Part shown: in pieces, positions 1 through 9,554 of the stretch | How the letters are laid out: the number at the start of each line of letters is the position of its first letter | Numbering within the stretch: position 1 is the first letter of the stretch | From: an uncultured Flavobacteriales bacterium | GTDB taxonomy: Bacteria; Bacteroidota; Bacteroidia; Flavobacteriales_G; Salibacteraceae | Length of the DNA stretch: 60,572 nucleotides | Direction of reading: 5' to 3' | Assembly (NCBI GenBank): GCA_943788145.1 | Contig: CALSPD010000017.1 | Coordinates: forward strand, 1 to 60,572 | Translations under genes and position numbers: made by a program | The notes under the pieces: model-generated | Told to the model about the DNA's origin: nothing | Database searches by the model: none | Seen by the model: the letters and a program-made list of their open reading frames with translations, nothing else

Positions 1-715
1 ATAGTATTTCCATTCCAAAAAGGCTTTTCAATAAAATCATTCGCGTTGAAATCCACTTTTCGAAATAAGATGGAGGTATAAAGAGGCCGATTGGTCGACT
101 TCGCTTCAATTGGAATGCATCAAAGATTTCTTTTAATTCATCCGTGTCATAACACCAAACTGACTGCGTTGTTTGTTCGTTCAATAGAGCCTCGCTTCGG
201 CTTAATCTTCGTTTCGCAGCTTCGCTATTTCCTTTGAATTGAAAGTAAAGCCGCTCCATCCAACAGTGTTTTCCGAGTAAGACTGCGATGAACTTTCCGC
301 CCGGTTTCAAAAGGCGTGATAGGCTGTTGTTAAGACTGCTCAACTCCTTTGTATCCACACAGTTTAATCCAGCAAAATTGCTGAATACCATATCAAATTG
401 TGCTTCCTGAAAGCGGGTTGAAAGCTCCTGAAACGAACACACTTCAAACCGAAGGTTTTCATGGGTTTGATGTTTGGCTACTTGAATCATTTCAGCGCTG
501 ATATCCGTAGCTAACACAGAATGACCCTTCTTGGCGAGATATAAAGCGTCTATGCCGGTACCGCAATTAATTTCAAGAATGGAAAGCTTTTTAGTTGGGT
601 TAAGATCACGATCTAAAAAGCGCCAAACCCGTGCGCGCTGTAGTTTTCCGATGCATCCAAAACTGAACTCACGGTCGTAATCGACTGCAAAGGCATCAAA
701 AGCTGGCTTATCCAT
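1..715 (-). CDS. Class I SAM-dependent methyltransferase (3' end beyond window)
   Basis: The reading frame is open from the ATG at 715 to the left edge (about 238 codons seen), so the C-terminus is missing. Residues 46-54 (ILEINCGTG) form the SAM-binding glycine motif I, and an acidic residue follows in VLATDIS, as in type 11/25 methyltransferases. A later FDMVFSNF stretch matches motif IV. The substrate cannot be read from the sequence. Its ATG overlaps the stop of the upstream B12-type radical SAM gene by 8 bases (ATGGATAA), so it is the last visible gene of the large minus-strand operon and is probably translationally coupled. By context it could methylate a sugar, lipid or peptide made by the operon, which is inference. 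Confidence in the family is high. Confidence 0.85.
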   Translation of the reverse strand, partial: MDKPAFDAFAVDYDREFSFGCIGKLQRARVWRFLDRDLNPTKKLSILEINCGTGIDALYLAKKGHSVLATDISAEMIQVAKHQTHENLRFEVCSFQELSTRFQEAQFDMVFSNFAGLNCVDTKELSSLNNSLSRLLKPGGKFIAVLLGKHCWMERLYFQFKGNSEAAKRRLSRSEALLNEQTTQSVWCYDTDELKEIFDAFQLKRSRPIGLFIPPSYFEKWISTRMILLKSLFGMEIL

Positions 716-2144
716 AGCTTGCAAGTTGGACTTTTGAAATCAGGCTTTGAGGGATGCGATAACTGAGGGATAGCGCCAATTTAAAATCGTTTAAGTCCTT
801 TAAACGCTGCAACGCTTCCATCCCTTTTCGCTTCCGAAACTCATGATGAATATGCCGTTGAAGCTTTTATAAAAGGGAGCGGGATAGGTGCTTTTAAACA
901 TGACAAGCAATTCATCGCTGTCCGTCCAATTTTGCTTTGCACTCAATTCCGTTTTGACGTTTTCATAAAACTTTGTTCCGGGAAGCGGATAAGAAACAGA
1001 AACTCCGATGTCATGTGGTAAAAGGCTAAACACCATTTCCAACGTAGCTTTTACATCTTCCTTGGTTTCTCCGGGATAGCCAAATTGCAGGAAAAAGCAA
1101 GGTTTGATGCCAACGCTTTTCATCAAACGCGTTGATTCGTGAATCTGCGTTACGGTCGTTCCTTTGTCCATGGCGTCCAGAATTTTCTGAGAACCACTTT
1201 CGGCACCGATCCACACTTCATCAGCACCAGCGCGCGCCAAAGCCGCCACATTGTTTTCTTGAAGCAGTAAGTCAGCCCGCGATTGAATTTTGAACTTGAA
1301 TTTTAGGTTGGCAGCTTCGACTAAATCCGCAAATTGATTTACCCATCCCGGTTTTAATCCAAAAATGTCATCGCAAAACCAAATGCCGTCAAAGTCATAT
1401 GTTTCCTTCAACATGCTTAGTTCTTCTACAACCCCGTTCTGGGCTTCTGCTGTTGTAACGGTTGCCATAAATCGGCTTTGCACACCAATTGCATTTAAAG
1501 GGACAGCCACGCGTGGTCACCATATTCAAGATGAACTTGTCATGTGCGCTCAACCAAATGTTTCGATAAGCTTCCATATCAACCAAATCCCAGGCAGGAA
1601 GAGGAAACTGATCTAAATCGGTGGCGTTTTTTCGAGGCGCGTTTTGAACGAGTTGACCATCTTTTAAAAACCGCAATCCGGCTATTAATTCTGCTTTTAC
1701 CGTTTCATTAAGAATGCTTGAAATGAGCTCTTTTAAGGTGAGTTCTCCCTCACCAAAAATCACATAATCGGCTCCACCCCGCAGGTAATCCTCGCTATGA
1801 TCGGTGGCATCACTGCTCGACACAATAACAGTTATGCCTCTTTCTTTAGCCAACTGCATCATTCGAAAGGCCGCATCACGCATGTTGGTCAAACACATTT
1901 TAGTGAGGTAATTGAATCCATCGTCATAGATGACAAAAACCTTTGGCTTTACATCGTCTAATGCAGTCGTCAATTCTTCTGCAGAAAGAGAAAACATGGT
2001 GTCAAACAGATCGACCTTCCAGCCTTCGTTTCGTAAGACCGAAGCTGCGTAGATGGTTGCTAACGGAGGGAAAGGTTGTTGAGCCTTCCATTGTTTTGGA
2101 TCGAATCGAAGGAAATAGCTATGCGCAAATAAGACATCAATCAT
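708..2144 (-). CDS. B12-binding-type radical SAM protein, two apparent frameshifts
   Basis: The N-terminal ~130 residues look like the cobalamin-binding (B12-binding) fold, ending in the usual FGEGE stretch. The radical SAM cluster motif CxxxCxxC is at Cys214, Cys218 and Cys221 (RGCPFKCNWC). The frame breaks near 1432-1436 in a run of four G on the coding strand; removing one G continues into VVEELSML. It breaks again near 867; the repaired frame continues through HEFRKRKGMEALQRL to a TAA at 708-710. The repaired protein is about 478 aa, normal for the family, and its stop then overlaps the next gene's ATG. Family members perform radical methylation or rearrangement of unactivated carbons; the substrate here is unknown. 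The start overlaps the upstream nucleotidyltransferase stop by 8 bases. I treat the frameshifts as sequencing errors rather than decay. Confidence 0.8.
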
Positions 2145-3097
2145 TTGGCCGTTTCAATTCCAAATTATGCTTTAACTCAAAGCTTTTATGCCCTTCAGCA
2201 AAGGCTTCCAAAACCCGTTTTTGAAAGTTTTGAGGATGGTGTTTTGAAACGTATTTCCGAGAGCGAAGTGCGTGCTCAAAAAACTCCTTGTTGAAATGGG
2301 CGAACTTTTTCTCCCCAGCGTTTCATGGTCAACTTCATCATCCAAGAATCAAGCGCGTCACCCATGGAATTGGACAACAAGGTTTCAAATAATCCCTTTA
2401 ACCAATAACGCTTTTTGGGCAAGACATCGCTTAGATCGAGGGTTTTCATATTCGGCCGAAATGCCTTCGACCATTCGTTTCGCTGTAGAAATTTATTATA
2501 GAGTTCGGCATCATACATTGGCAATAATGTCTGGATTTCTGTAGCCGTAAAAATATTCTGATCTGGAATTTCAAGGTGGTTTGTATCAATCAAATAATTG
2601 ATGCAGAAGTACTTCTTACTATTAAGTAGAAATATCTTTTTAAACCCGATTAACAGCGTCCGCGCTATCCATAATCGGCCGGGTTCAGTAACAACGAAGT
2701 AATCTACGTCTCCTCCCTCATCCACGTAGCCTTTGGATAATGAACCAGAAATACAAACACAACGAACGAAGGGAAACCAACTAATAAGGCGAACATAACG
2801 CTTTGCGACCTTCATCATTTTTGTAGCGGCTGCATTCCCTTTCTCTCTCAGTGCAACCCAATCTGGCTGATCGTCAATGGCGTAATAATTCCCAAGTTGA
2901 AATATCAAACCCAAATTCGCTAAGTAGTTCAATGAGGGCACAATAACCATGGGACTCATAGCAAAAGGGGCGTACTGATGAATTTCGGATGGTTTTAATG
3001 GATATTTGAAAATGCCGATATATATCAGCGTTTCAAGTATGCTAATTTCTTCAGCTGATAGGGCTTGGATTTTTGTTTGGGTTTCCGTGTCGGGCAT
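2137..3097 (-). CDS. Nucleotidyltransferase-domain protein, one apparent frameshift
   Basis: After a winged-helix-like N-terminus (about residues 10-80) there is a polymerase-beta-type nucleotidyltransferase motif: GSLSKG followed by GGDVDYFVV, giving the GS...DxD arrangement at about residues 128-145. The frame stops early at 2276 unless one A of the AAAAA run near 2306-2310 is removed. Reading then continues through FAHFNKEFFEHALRSRKY to TGA at 2137-2139, giving about 319 aa. That stop overlaps the ATG of the downstream B12 radical SAM gene (ATGATTGA), which strongly supports the repair. The family transfers nucleotides to small molecules or proteins; no substrate can be assigned. It sits 9 bases after the upstream methyltransferase gene in the same operon. 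Confidence 0.72.
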
Positions 3098-3106
3098 TGG
3101 TCAAAC

Positions 3107-3778
3107 CTACTTAGAATTTCTGAGTTGAAATAGATAGTTCCATTCCCAAATCGTCCATTTTTTTTGAATCTGAACAAAGTCAAATCCGTGTTCAGCCGCA
3201 ATCAGCTTTAAACGCTCAATTTCCACATCGCTAGAAACCGAAAAAATGACCTCAGTATCCATCTTCATATAATGGCTAATCGAAGCGAAAAGCCGAACAA
3301 AGTATTCTAAATTTTCTCCGGCATACCAAGCATGTTCCGCCATATTCGATGGTTTTTTGGGATAATATGGCGGGTTTATTACGATGACGTCAAAGGGCTG
3401 AATCGGCAACTTCTCAAATAAATCCGATTCTAAACACAGTACATTCAATCTGTTTCTTTCAGCATTCTCTTGAGTCACTCTTACAGCCAGAGGATTAATG
3501 TCTAGTGCGGTTACACTTGCTCCTACTTTTGCAGACAGACAAGCCAGAAAACCTGAACCCGATCCAAGTTCAAGCACCTTTTTCCCTCGCAGAGAATCAG
3601 ATGTAAGATAGGCTGAAAGAAGCTTTGTACTAAAAAACAGACCGGGATGAAAAACACCTGTTGGTACAAATATGTTCAAGCCATTGCTTAGAAACCATCT
3701 GTCCTTCTTGATATAAGCTATGGCCCACGGACGGTAAGTGTAATGAACAAGTCGTTTCAGTAGATTCGGCATATTCAA
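3107..3778 (-). CDS. HemK/PrmC-like class I methyltransferase
   Basis: This 223-residue protein has motif I VLELGSGSGFLA at residues 68-79, an acidic motif II (ALDIN, about 91-95) and the NPPY signature at 135-138. NPPY is typical of enzymes that methylate planar nitrogens or glutamine amides (PrmC/HemK, small-domain MTS, TrmN families). It lacks the longer N-terminal helical domain of true PrmC, and its position in a glycan/radical-SAM operon suggests a dedicated substrate rather than release factors. That is inference. It lies 16 bases after the B12 radical SAM gene and 9 before the nucleotidyltransferase. Confidence 0.8.
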   Translation of the reverse strand: MNMPNLLKRLVHYTYRPWAIAYIKKDRWFLSNGLNIFVPTGVFHPGLFFSTKLLSAYLTSDSLRGKKVLELGSGSGFLACLSAKVGASVTALDINPLAVRVTQENAERNRLNVLCLESDLFEKLPIQPFDVIVINPPYYPKKPSNMAEHAWYAGENLEYFVRLFASISHYMKMDTEVIFSVSSDVEIERLKLIAAEHGFDFVQIQKKWTIWEWNYLFQLRNSK

Positions 3779-3794
3779 GCGATTGATAGCGTTT

Positions 3795-5312
3795 CTAAAA
3801 GCCTTGAATTTCCGGTTGACGATATTTCCAAAGTTTTTGCAGCGCCTTTAATTCATAGGGATAATGGTACATCTTGTTCTTATAGCGAAACTTAGCCATG
3901 GTTTTGATCAAACTGCGTTGCGATCGTGACATTCTAATGTCCGAAACAGTTGGATAAGCCGCATTCAAGACGGTTTCAAAATGTTGGATTTTATCGATCA
4001 TGGCTGGGGTTAACCAAGGCGTCAGAGGATTTTTACGCAAATCAAAATTTTCCCAATCGGCATTGAGCCAATCTTCCAAGTGCTGTGGAAATCGAAATCC
4101 AGCATCCAAAACGGATTGGAACATTTCAGAACCCTCGGTCGGCACAGGACTGTAGATATAAATAATGATTTCCGTATCTGGATTCACTTCTTTGACCTGA
4201 CGAATAAAATCGATGTCGAAATCGATTTGCGCCATAACTTCTTCTGGAGTATCTGCCGGTGTTCCCAACACAAAGCTGTATTCGGGAATGATGTCGAATT
4301 TTTTCATCCGTTCAGCAAAAGCCAAAATTTGAGCGGCACTTTGCGTTCCGCCTTTGTCCATTTTTTTTAGGACTTCATCGTTGCCCGTTTCCGCTCCAAA
4401 AAAGATCATTTTACAGCCTGCTTCGCGCATTGCTGAAAGGCTTTCATCTTTGTATTTATCAATCGTATCGATGCGGCCTTCTCCCCACCATATCATGCCT
4501 TCATCTCGGATTAATCGGCTAAACTCGACCGTTCTTTTTTCGGAAACGAAGAAATTATTGTCGTGAAATTCGATGGCGTCCGCACCCCATTTATCCTTCA
4601 CGTATTTCACGTCACGATAAACGTTTTCTGCGCTCATTCCTTTCCAACGGGCATTGTAGATGGGAACTACGGCACAAAATGAACAGGTAAACGGGCAGCC
4701 AAAGCTGCTGTGGTAAGCCAAGGTTTTATTCCCTAAATAGGTTTTCCCTAAATAAGCTTCCATAGAATAGAAGTCATCCAGTTTATCGTAGCTAAGTCTT
4801 GGCAGTTTATTGTAATCGAGCAGTTCTTCCTTGGCCGTTTTTACGATAACCCCGTTGCTTTTAAAAATGAGGTTTTTGATGGCATGGATTTCCTCTGAGT
4901 TTGGCAATGCACTAAGGTCTAGTGCCTTTAAAAGATTCGGAAATGCATTATCTCCTGGACCGCTTATGACGTAATCTATCCAGCCCGAATCCAATACGGT
5001 TTGGTATTGATTTGAAGCAAAATAACCGCCCCAAATCATAAACACCTCTGGATATTCTTGCCGGATGGTCTTCGAAAGCGGAATGGCCTGTTTGAGTTGA
5101 GGCCCAGGCATAACGGTGAATCCAACGTATTTAAAACTTCCGGTGTCGAGCTCTGCCTTCAACTTTTTCCATGGATTATCCTCTCGGTTTCCATCCACAA
5201 TGACCCATTCGAATTGGCCATCAATCGCAGCTGCAATCTGAAGAATGGAATTAGGTACCCGATATTTTTTATCGGCACTTCGTGGGTTAAAAAGGAGAAC
5301 TTTATTCTTCAT
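3795..5312 (-). CDS. B12-binding-type radical SAM protein
   Basis: I chose the ATG at 5312 (MKNKVLLFNP), four bases after the upstream stop at 5314; an ATG at 5357 would overlap the upstream gene by 44 bases. The 505-aa protein has an N-terminal cobalamin-binding-like domain (about 1-160) without an obvious DxHxxG lower-ligand motif. The radical SAM domain has Cys206, Cys210 and Cys213 (FGCPFTCSFC), then ADAIEFHDNNF and FFGAETG, typical of the Elp3/MiaB-like TIM barrel. It resembles the B12-dependent radical SAM proteins found in natural-product, lipid and surface-polymer clusters. The reaction is unknown. No frameshift is seen. Confidence 0.85.
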   Translation of the reverse strand: MKNKVLLFNPRSADKKYRVPNSILQIAAAIDGQFEWVIVDGNREDNPWKKLKAELDTGSFKYVGFTVMPGPQLKQAIPLSKTIRQEYPEVFMIWGGYFASNQYQTVLDSGWIDYVISGPGDNAFPNLLKALDLSALPNSEEIHAIKNLIFKSNGVIVKTAKEELLDYNKLPRLSYDKLDDFYSMEAYLGKTYLGNKTLAYHSSFGCPFTCSFCAVVPIYNARWKGMSAENVYRDVKYVKDKWGADAIEFHDNNFFVSEKRTVEFSRLIRDEGMIWWGEGRIDTIDKYKDESLSAMREAGCKMIFFGAETGNDEVLKKMDKGGTQSAAQILAFAERMKKFDIIPEYSFVLGTPADTPEEVMAQIDFDIDFIRQVKEVNPDTEIIIYIYSPVPTEGSEMFQSVLDAGFRFPQHLEDWLNADWENFDLRKNPLTPWLTPAMIDKIQHFETVLNAAYPTVSDIRMSRSQRSLIKTMAKFRYKNKMYHYPYELKALQKLWKYRQPEIQGF

Positions 5313-5313
5313 C

Positions 5314-6396
5314 TTAAAATGCGCTGCAACAGCGACTGCAGGCGGGCAGCAAACCACCTTCTTGGTTTAATGTTTTTCTAAATTGGCCCAATTGACTGCT
5401 ATTCCAAATCGAGGCCAAGCTTTGGTTGTGGATGTTTCCAACATTGAGGTTGTAACATCTTCCATGTGCAGGAATCACGCTACCATCGCTTTTAATCATC
5501 ACATTTCGAAAGGCATCGTTGCAACGTTTGCCAATTTTTATTTCAGGGTGACGATAAAACGTTTCCAGTCCGTTGTAATGCTCAAATTCTGGAGAAAACG
5601 AGACTTTGAAATTCAACTTCATGGATTTAATCGCCTCCATTTCGCTCCAAAGCATTTTTAAATCCATTTTACTCAAATCGATCTCACCTGTGTTCGACAA
5701 GGTGGCCGCGTAAAGTCCTCCAAATTTGGCATTGTGTTTTTCTGCAAGCCAATCGGGCGTAAAATTGGTGTGCATGAAGCCGATTTCTTTCAAGGGATAA
5801 TCCTGAAAAAACTCTACGAATGCCTTGAGATAGCCGATGTTCCACTCGGTAATCACGCAGAAAATGGATACTTCTGGACGATGCTTCAAGGAAAACAGTT
5901 TCTGAATGCCTTCTACAGCTTTCTGAAACGATTTCGGATGTCCTCTGATTTCATTGTGAATATCTTCAGGCCCATCCAAGGAAACATAAATTTCGTTCAA
6001 TCCCGCGTTTGCCAAGGCCTCAGCTTTTTGGGGTAAGGTCAAAGCGTTTGTTGTAATGCTGGTAAATAAGCCTTTTTCATTCGCATACTCCAAGGACTCG
6101 ACTAAGTGCGGATAAACCAATGGTTCGGTAAATGCATAGCCGAGTTTGGTGTTAGGATAATGATTAGCCGCTTCGTTAATGATATGTCGAATCAGATCCA
6201 AAGGCATATTCATGGGTGACGTGCCAACCAAATTTTGGGAAAAGACGGTGTCCGTGTTTCCCAAACCAACATCACACATTTTGCAATGTAAATTGCAGAC
6301 ATTATTCACTCCCAGCACGATCCACTCTGGCCCATAAAAGAGTCGCTGCGGCATGAGGAGCGCATTGATTCGTTTTATGACAGACGTTGAAAGCAT
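5314..6396 (-). CDS. Radical SAM/SPASM protein
   Basis: This 360-aa protein carries the radical SAM motif CNLHCKMC (Cys34, Cys38, Cys41), followed by the GYAFTEPLVYPHL and YVSLDGP segments of the barrel. A C-terminal cysteine set (KRCNDAF, GRCYNLNVGNI, CSRCC) looks like a SPASM or twitch domain holding auxiliary iron-sulfur clusters. SPASM enzymes modify peptides, sugars or nucleotides. The GRCYNLNVGNI...WNS stretch is the usual SPASM pattern in Bacteroidota operons for surface polymers. It lies 31 bases after the lipoprotein gene and two bases before the B12 radical SAM gene, so the two are likely co-translated and may act in sequence (inference). Confidence 0.85.
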   Translation of the reverse strand: MLSTSVIKRINALLMPQRLFYGPEWIVLGVNNVCNLHCKMCDVGLGNTDTVFSQNLVGTSPMNMPLDLIRHIINEAANHYPNTKLGYAFTEPLVYPHLVESLEYANEKGLFTSITTNALTLPQKAEALANAGLNEIYVSLDGPEDIHNEIRGHPKSFQKAVEGIQKLFSLKHRPEVSIFCVITEWNIGYLKAFVEFFQDYPLKEIGFMHTNFTPDWLAEKHNAKFGGLYAATLSNTGEIDLSKMDLKMLWSEMEAIKSMKLNFKVSFSPEFEHYNGLETFYRHPEIKIGKRCNDAFRNVMIKSDGSVIPAHGRCYNLNVGNIHNQSLASIWNSSQLGQFRKTLNQEGGLLPACSRCCSAF

Positions 6397-6427
6397 ATTG
6401 GTTTACGGTATTAGGTCGGCCTCGAAG

Positions 6428-7552
6428 TTAGTCAGGTTCGCGCGCATCGTCCGAAACTCGCAGGGATTTGAAAGGTGCGAAGTCTTCCACATCTCGCCTG
6501 TGGTATAAATCCGTCATGAAATTAAATTCGTCATGGTCATGCTTTGGTATTGAACTCAATAAGGTTTCCACTTCGATCTTTTCCATGCCCCACTCCGAAG
6601 CCAGTCGGTCGGCCGATGGTTCCATGAAGCCGATGTACAATAGTTCTGTAAACGTGTGATTTTGTCGTTGATCAAATTCCACATCCGTTTGCAAGGTCGA
6701 GCGAAAAAGCAACAAATTTTCTTGCCACTTCCCCACCCGCACATTAAACTCATCCACGGAAACAAAAGCTGGATGCGAAGCATGTGGGATGAAATTTCGG
6801 TTGATGTTCGTTTCGTGGCACCAAAGACATTTTGAGGGCTTCCCACCATTGCTATAAATAGAATCTGACCCATTCAATAAATCGCCAAGCTTATTGTAAA
6901 CCGCGAATCGCAGTTGACCATTCGACATTATGTCCATCACCTCAAACTCTTCCAACTCAAAATAGCTGGAAACGCTATCAAGGGTTCCTTCCTTAGCCAC
7001 AAATTTCGCCCTATTAACTTCCTCGTTGGTGTCCGTCATGTGCACCAGTCGATCGACTTTTGAAACCGTAGATTTTCGAATGGCAGCGGCCGAATCATTC
7101 AATATGGTCGAGCCCGCTAGAAAGTCGTCCAGCTTTTTTGGGACGCCTGTTATGGCATAATAATTTGGGCTGGATAGAAGACAAAGCGCCACAAATCGAC
7201 CAAGATCAAACGCACCATGCACGTTGTATTCTTCAGAAGATTTGGCCGCAAGGATGATTTCGCTTAAAGCTGCAGCGGCTGATGGATTGAATCCGGCTTG
7301 GTCAAGATGCAATTCGGCTCTATTATCATTGAGCCAAACCACCGTTTTGTTATAGCTTCCTGCTGGCCATTCCGCACCCAGAAATGAAAGTGCCCAAAGC
7401 ATTCCTGTGTCAATGTCATTGCGGGTTTCGCTTGAATAACTTTTATGCCAGATCAATTCGATGTCTGGTTGATCGGCAACGGAATTAAAAGGTTCATGCA
7501 CGCATGAAGTCAGTGAGATTGCCAGCAATATTACGAGTCCACAACTTCTCAT
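6428..7552 (-). CDS. Lipoprotein with a single CxxCH haem-binding motif
   Basis: The 374-aa product begins with a lipoprotein signal (SLTSC, lipidated Cys17), so it should be membrane-anchored outside the cytoplasm. Near the middle it contains CLWCH (Cys242, Cys245, His246), the covalent c-haem attachment motif, preceded by NGGKPSK. A Met-rich or second haem site is not obvious, so it could be a monohaem cytochrome-like protein or a chance CxxCH. I recognise no other domain. Its ATG overlaps the stop of the upstream methyltransferase (ATGA), so it belongs to the operon. An extracytoplasmic redox protein in a glycan/radical SAM operon is unusual. Confidence 0.7.
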   Translation of the reverse strand: MRSCGLVILLAISLTSCVHEPFNSVADQPDIELIWHKSYSSETRNDIDTGMLWALSFLGAEWPAGSYNKTVVWLNDNRAELHLDQAGFNPSAAAALSEIILAAKSSEEYNVHGAFDLGRFVALCLLSSPNYYAITGVPKKLDDFLAGSTILNDSAAAIRKSTVSKVDRLVHMTDTNEEVNRAKFVAKEGTLDSVSSYFELEEFEVMDIMSNGQLRFAVYNKLGDLLNGSDSIYSNGGKPSKCLWCHETNINRNFIPHASHPAFVSVDEFNVRVGKWQENLLLFRSTLQTDVEFDQRQNHTFTELLYIGFMEPSADRLASEWGMEKIEVETLLSSIPKHDHDEFNFMTDLYHRRDVEDFAPFKSLRVSDDAREPD

Positions 7553-8370
7553 CCTTTTACGTATTCAATGAGATAATATTTAGGACGATATTCCAAGAAG
7601 GTGGCAAGCACGTTTTGTTTCCAAAGCTTCGGATATGGCTTGAATGTGGCTCCAAACTGTTGGAGCCGATGTTTGTCTTTTTGATCTAGAAACCCTTTTG
7701 CGGGATGAATGAATTTTTCGAATCCAAATGCCTGCTTGAATTTTTCCGTTTCCCGCTCATGTTTTGCGCTGACTCGATGCGCGTTTTCATAAACCGTGCA
7801 GCCTAGCGCAATTAAACGACCGTTTGGTTTTAGAAGCGGAACCAAACTTTCAACGTATGCGGCCGGATCCTCGAAAAAAGCCAAACAATGGTTCAATACG
7901 ATAAAGTCAAAACCTTCTGCCAGAAATGTTTCAGAAATAATGGATGTATCTGTATGCAGCGGAATGATATTAGCCACATTCTGAATGGTACGCAACCCGT
8001 CTTGGGCATGATCAAAATAGTCAGCGGCCACAACCAGCTGAGCGTTCTTCGCCAAGTGACGACTAAGCCAACCATTCCACGCTCCAATTTCTAAAATAGT
8101 TTCAGCAGGATGAGCCTTGAATATTTGGTTTACAAGATCTAAGCTTTGAAGCCTCCATTGCCAATCTTTATCAGAATCAGCCAAGGGGAACGGTAGTTTA
8201 GCTCGCGTATTTTCATCTTCAATGACAACATTTTGTTGGACCCTTACCTCCTCAAATTTCGACAAAAACGTGCGTAAAGTAGCTTCAAATGAAGGTTGAA
8301 ACACGGTGGCTAAACCATCTCGATTTACGAGGGTTTCAGGATGTACAAGAAGGTGATCAATCACGCCCAT
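7549..8370 (-). CDS. Class I SAM-dependent methyltransferase
   Basis: I place the start at the ATG at 8370 (MGVIDHLLVH), which overlaps the upstream stop codon by 10 bases; an in-frame start at 8526 would run 166 bases into that gene. The 273-aa product has motif I ILEIGAWNGWLS at about residues 92-103, the acidic motif II (VVAADYFD) and the FDFIVLNHCLAFFEDP motif IV. This is the architecture of methyltransferases in O-antigen and lipid pathways. Substrate is unknown. The 3' end overlaps the lipoprotein gene start by 4 bases. Confidence 0.82.
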   Translation of the reverse strand: MGVIDHLLVHPETLVNRDGLATVFQPSFEATLRTFLSKFEEVRVQQNVVIEDENTRAKLPFPLADSDKDWQWRLQSLDLVNQIFKAHPAETILEIGAWNGWLSRHLAKNAQLVVAADYFDHAQDGLRTIQNVANIIPLHTDTSIISETFLAEGFDFIVLNHCLAFFEDPAAYVESLVPLLKPNGRLIALGCTVYENAHRVSAKHERETEKFKQAFGFEKFIHPAKGFLDQKDKHRLQQFGATFKPYPKLWKQNVLATFLEYRPKYYLIEYVKG

Positions 8371-9554
8371 TTGCTGCTTCTTTGACGATAAATTCCAAAA
8401 ATCATAATCGTTGCAAGACTTTGATGCACAGCCACAAGCCACAATATATAACCGATGTTTAACTCTAACATATAAAAGGCGGAAATGAGTATTATACTCA
8501 ATAAGAGGACGGAAACTACATTCCAATAAACAATGAAGCGCTGATCATCCTTTTGCATCATCCGAAAGAGCCATGGAAGGTAGATATAGGCTTGTATGGC
8601 GATAATAAAACAAGGAATCATTAACTCATATGACAATTGAATTTGAAACAACCATGTGAGCGCAACGAACATAGCAAGTACACCAAAGGCACTGATCGCT
8701 ATACCGATTTTCCACAAAAGTTGTTCGCTCGAGCGTTTAACGGATTCTGATAAGCGAAAAAATTGATGTATAAATGGTCCACTAAAGTGATTCGCTCCAG
8801 CCTGTATGTTCCATAAAAACGACATGATGATTTGATAAACACCAAGCGTAGCCTCGCTCATAACCAGAGCCGCCACGACCATATCCATTCGGCTCGCCAA
8901 CAATCCCGTCCAAGTTTGAAGCGCAAAAGCGAAGGACTTTTCGAGGTAATGAAACGTCCAGCTGGGATAGACAAAAGATGAGCGGAAAAGCAGCAAATAA
9001 ATGACGCCCTTGATTAATAATCCAGCCGCAAATACGGTGTATACCAAATGCATCGGATGCACGATATCAGCTATATACCGACCAAATATGAGCGCAGATA
9101 TTTGAACTCCAATTAGAATGAATTCGAGCTTTAACGCGAATGAAAATCTTCGATGAATCACAACCAAAACGTCCATGCTTTGTTGTAAAAAACGACCAAG
9201 AACTACCAAAGCAAGCGTGATGGTAAACGGGAGCGAAAACCAAAAAAAAGGCAGTCCAAAAATTGCGACCAAAGCAATTACTGCAACAACCGATCGTTCC
9301 GCGAAAAAGGTGGAAAAAGCCTCGTAAAAATGACTGGGACGTTCGGCAAAGCTTCGAAGTAAAAAGTCTTTATTCCCCCAATTGATGAGGGTGTTTATGA
9401 ACTGAGATGCGATAATGATATAAACCAATTCGCCCCAAACCGCTAAAGAGAATAATCGAACGACAACGAAAGACATCAACAATAGGCTTATGGTTGGAAA
9501 AACCTGCCAAAGTCCGTTTGCCGCAGCCATGCCTATTTTTTTAGTTCTGACCAT
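8361..9554 (-). CDS. Multi-pass membrane protein, Wzx/MATE-like flippase family
   Basis: The 397-aa protein has about 12 hydrophobic segments across its whole length and short polar loops, like polysaccharide-transport (MOP/Wzx) flippases. The N-terminus (AAANGLWQVFPTISLLLMSF) and the LASRMDMVVAALVMS segment resemble the substrate-path helices of that superfamily. It would flip a lipid-linked sugar intermediate across the inner membrane. It is the second flippase-like protein of this operon (the other is at 13115-14554) and is shorter and more divergent. It overlaps its upstream neighbour by 14 bases and its downstream neighbour by 10. Confidence 0.7.
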   Translation of the reverse strand: MVRTKKIGMAAANGLWQVFPTISLLLMSFVVVRLFSLAVWGELVYIIIASQFINTLINWGNKDFLLRSFAERPSHFYEAFSTFFAERSVVAVIALVAIFGLPFFWFSLPFTITLALVVLGRFLQQSMDVLVVIHRRFSFALKLEFILIGVQISALIFGRYIADIVHPMHLVYTVFAAGLLIKGVIYLLLFRSSFVYPSWTFHYLEKSFAFALQTWTGLLASRMDMVVAALVMSEATLGVYQIIMSFLWNIQAGANHFSGPFIHQFFRLSESVKRSSEQLLWKIGIAISAFGVLAMFVALTWLFQIQLSYELMIPCFIIAIQAYIYLPWLFRMMQKDDQRFIVYWNVVSVLLLSIILISAFYMLELNIGYILWLVAVHQSLATIMIFGIYRQRSSKWA

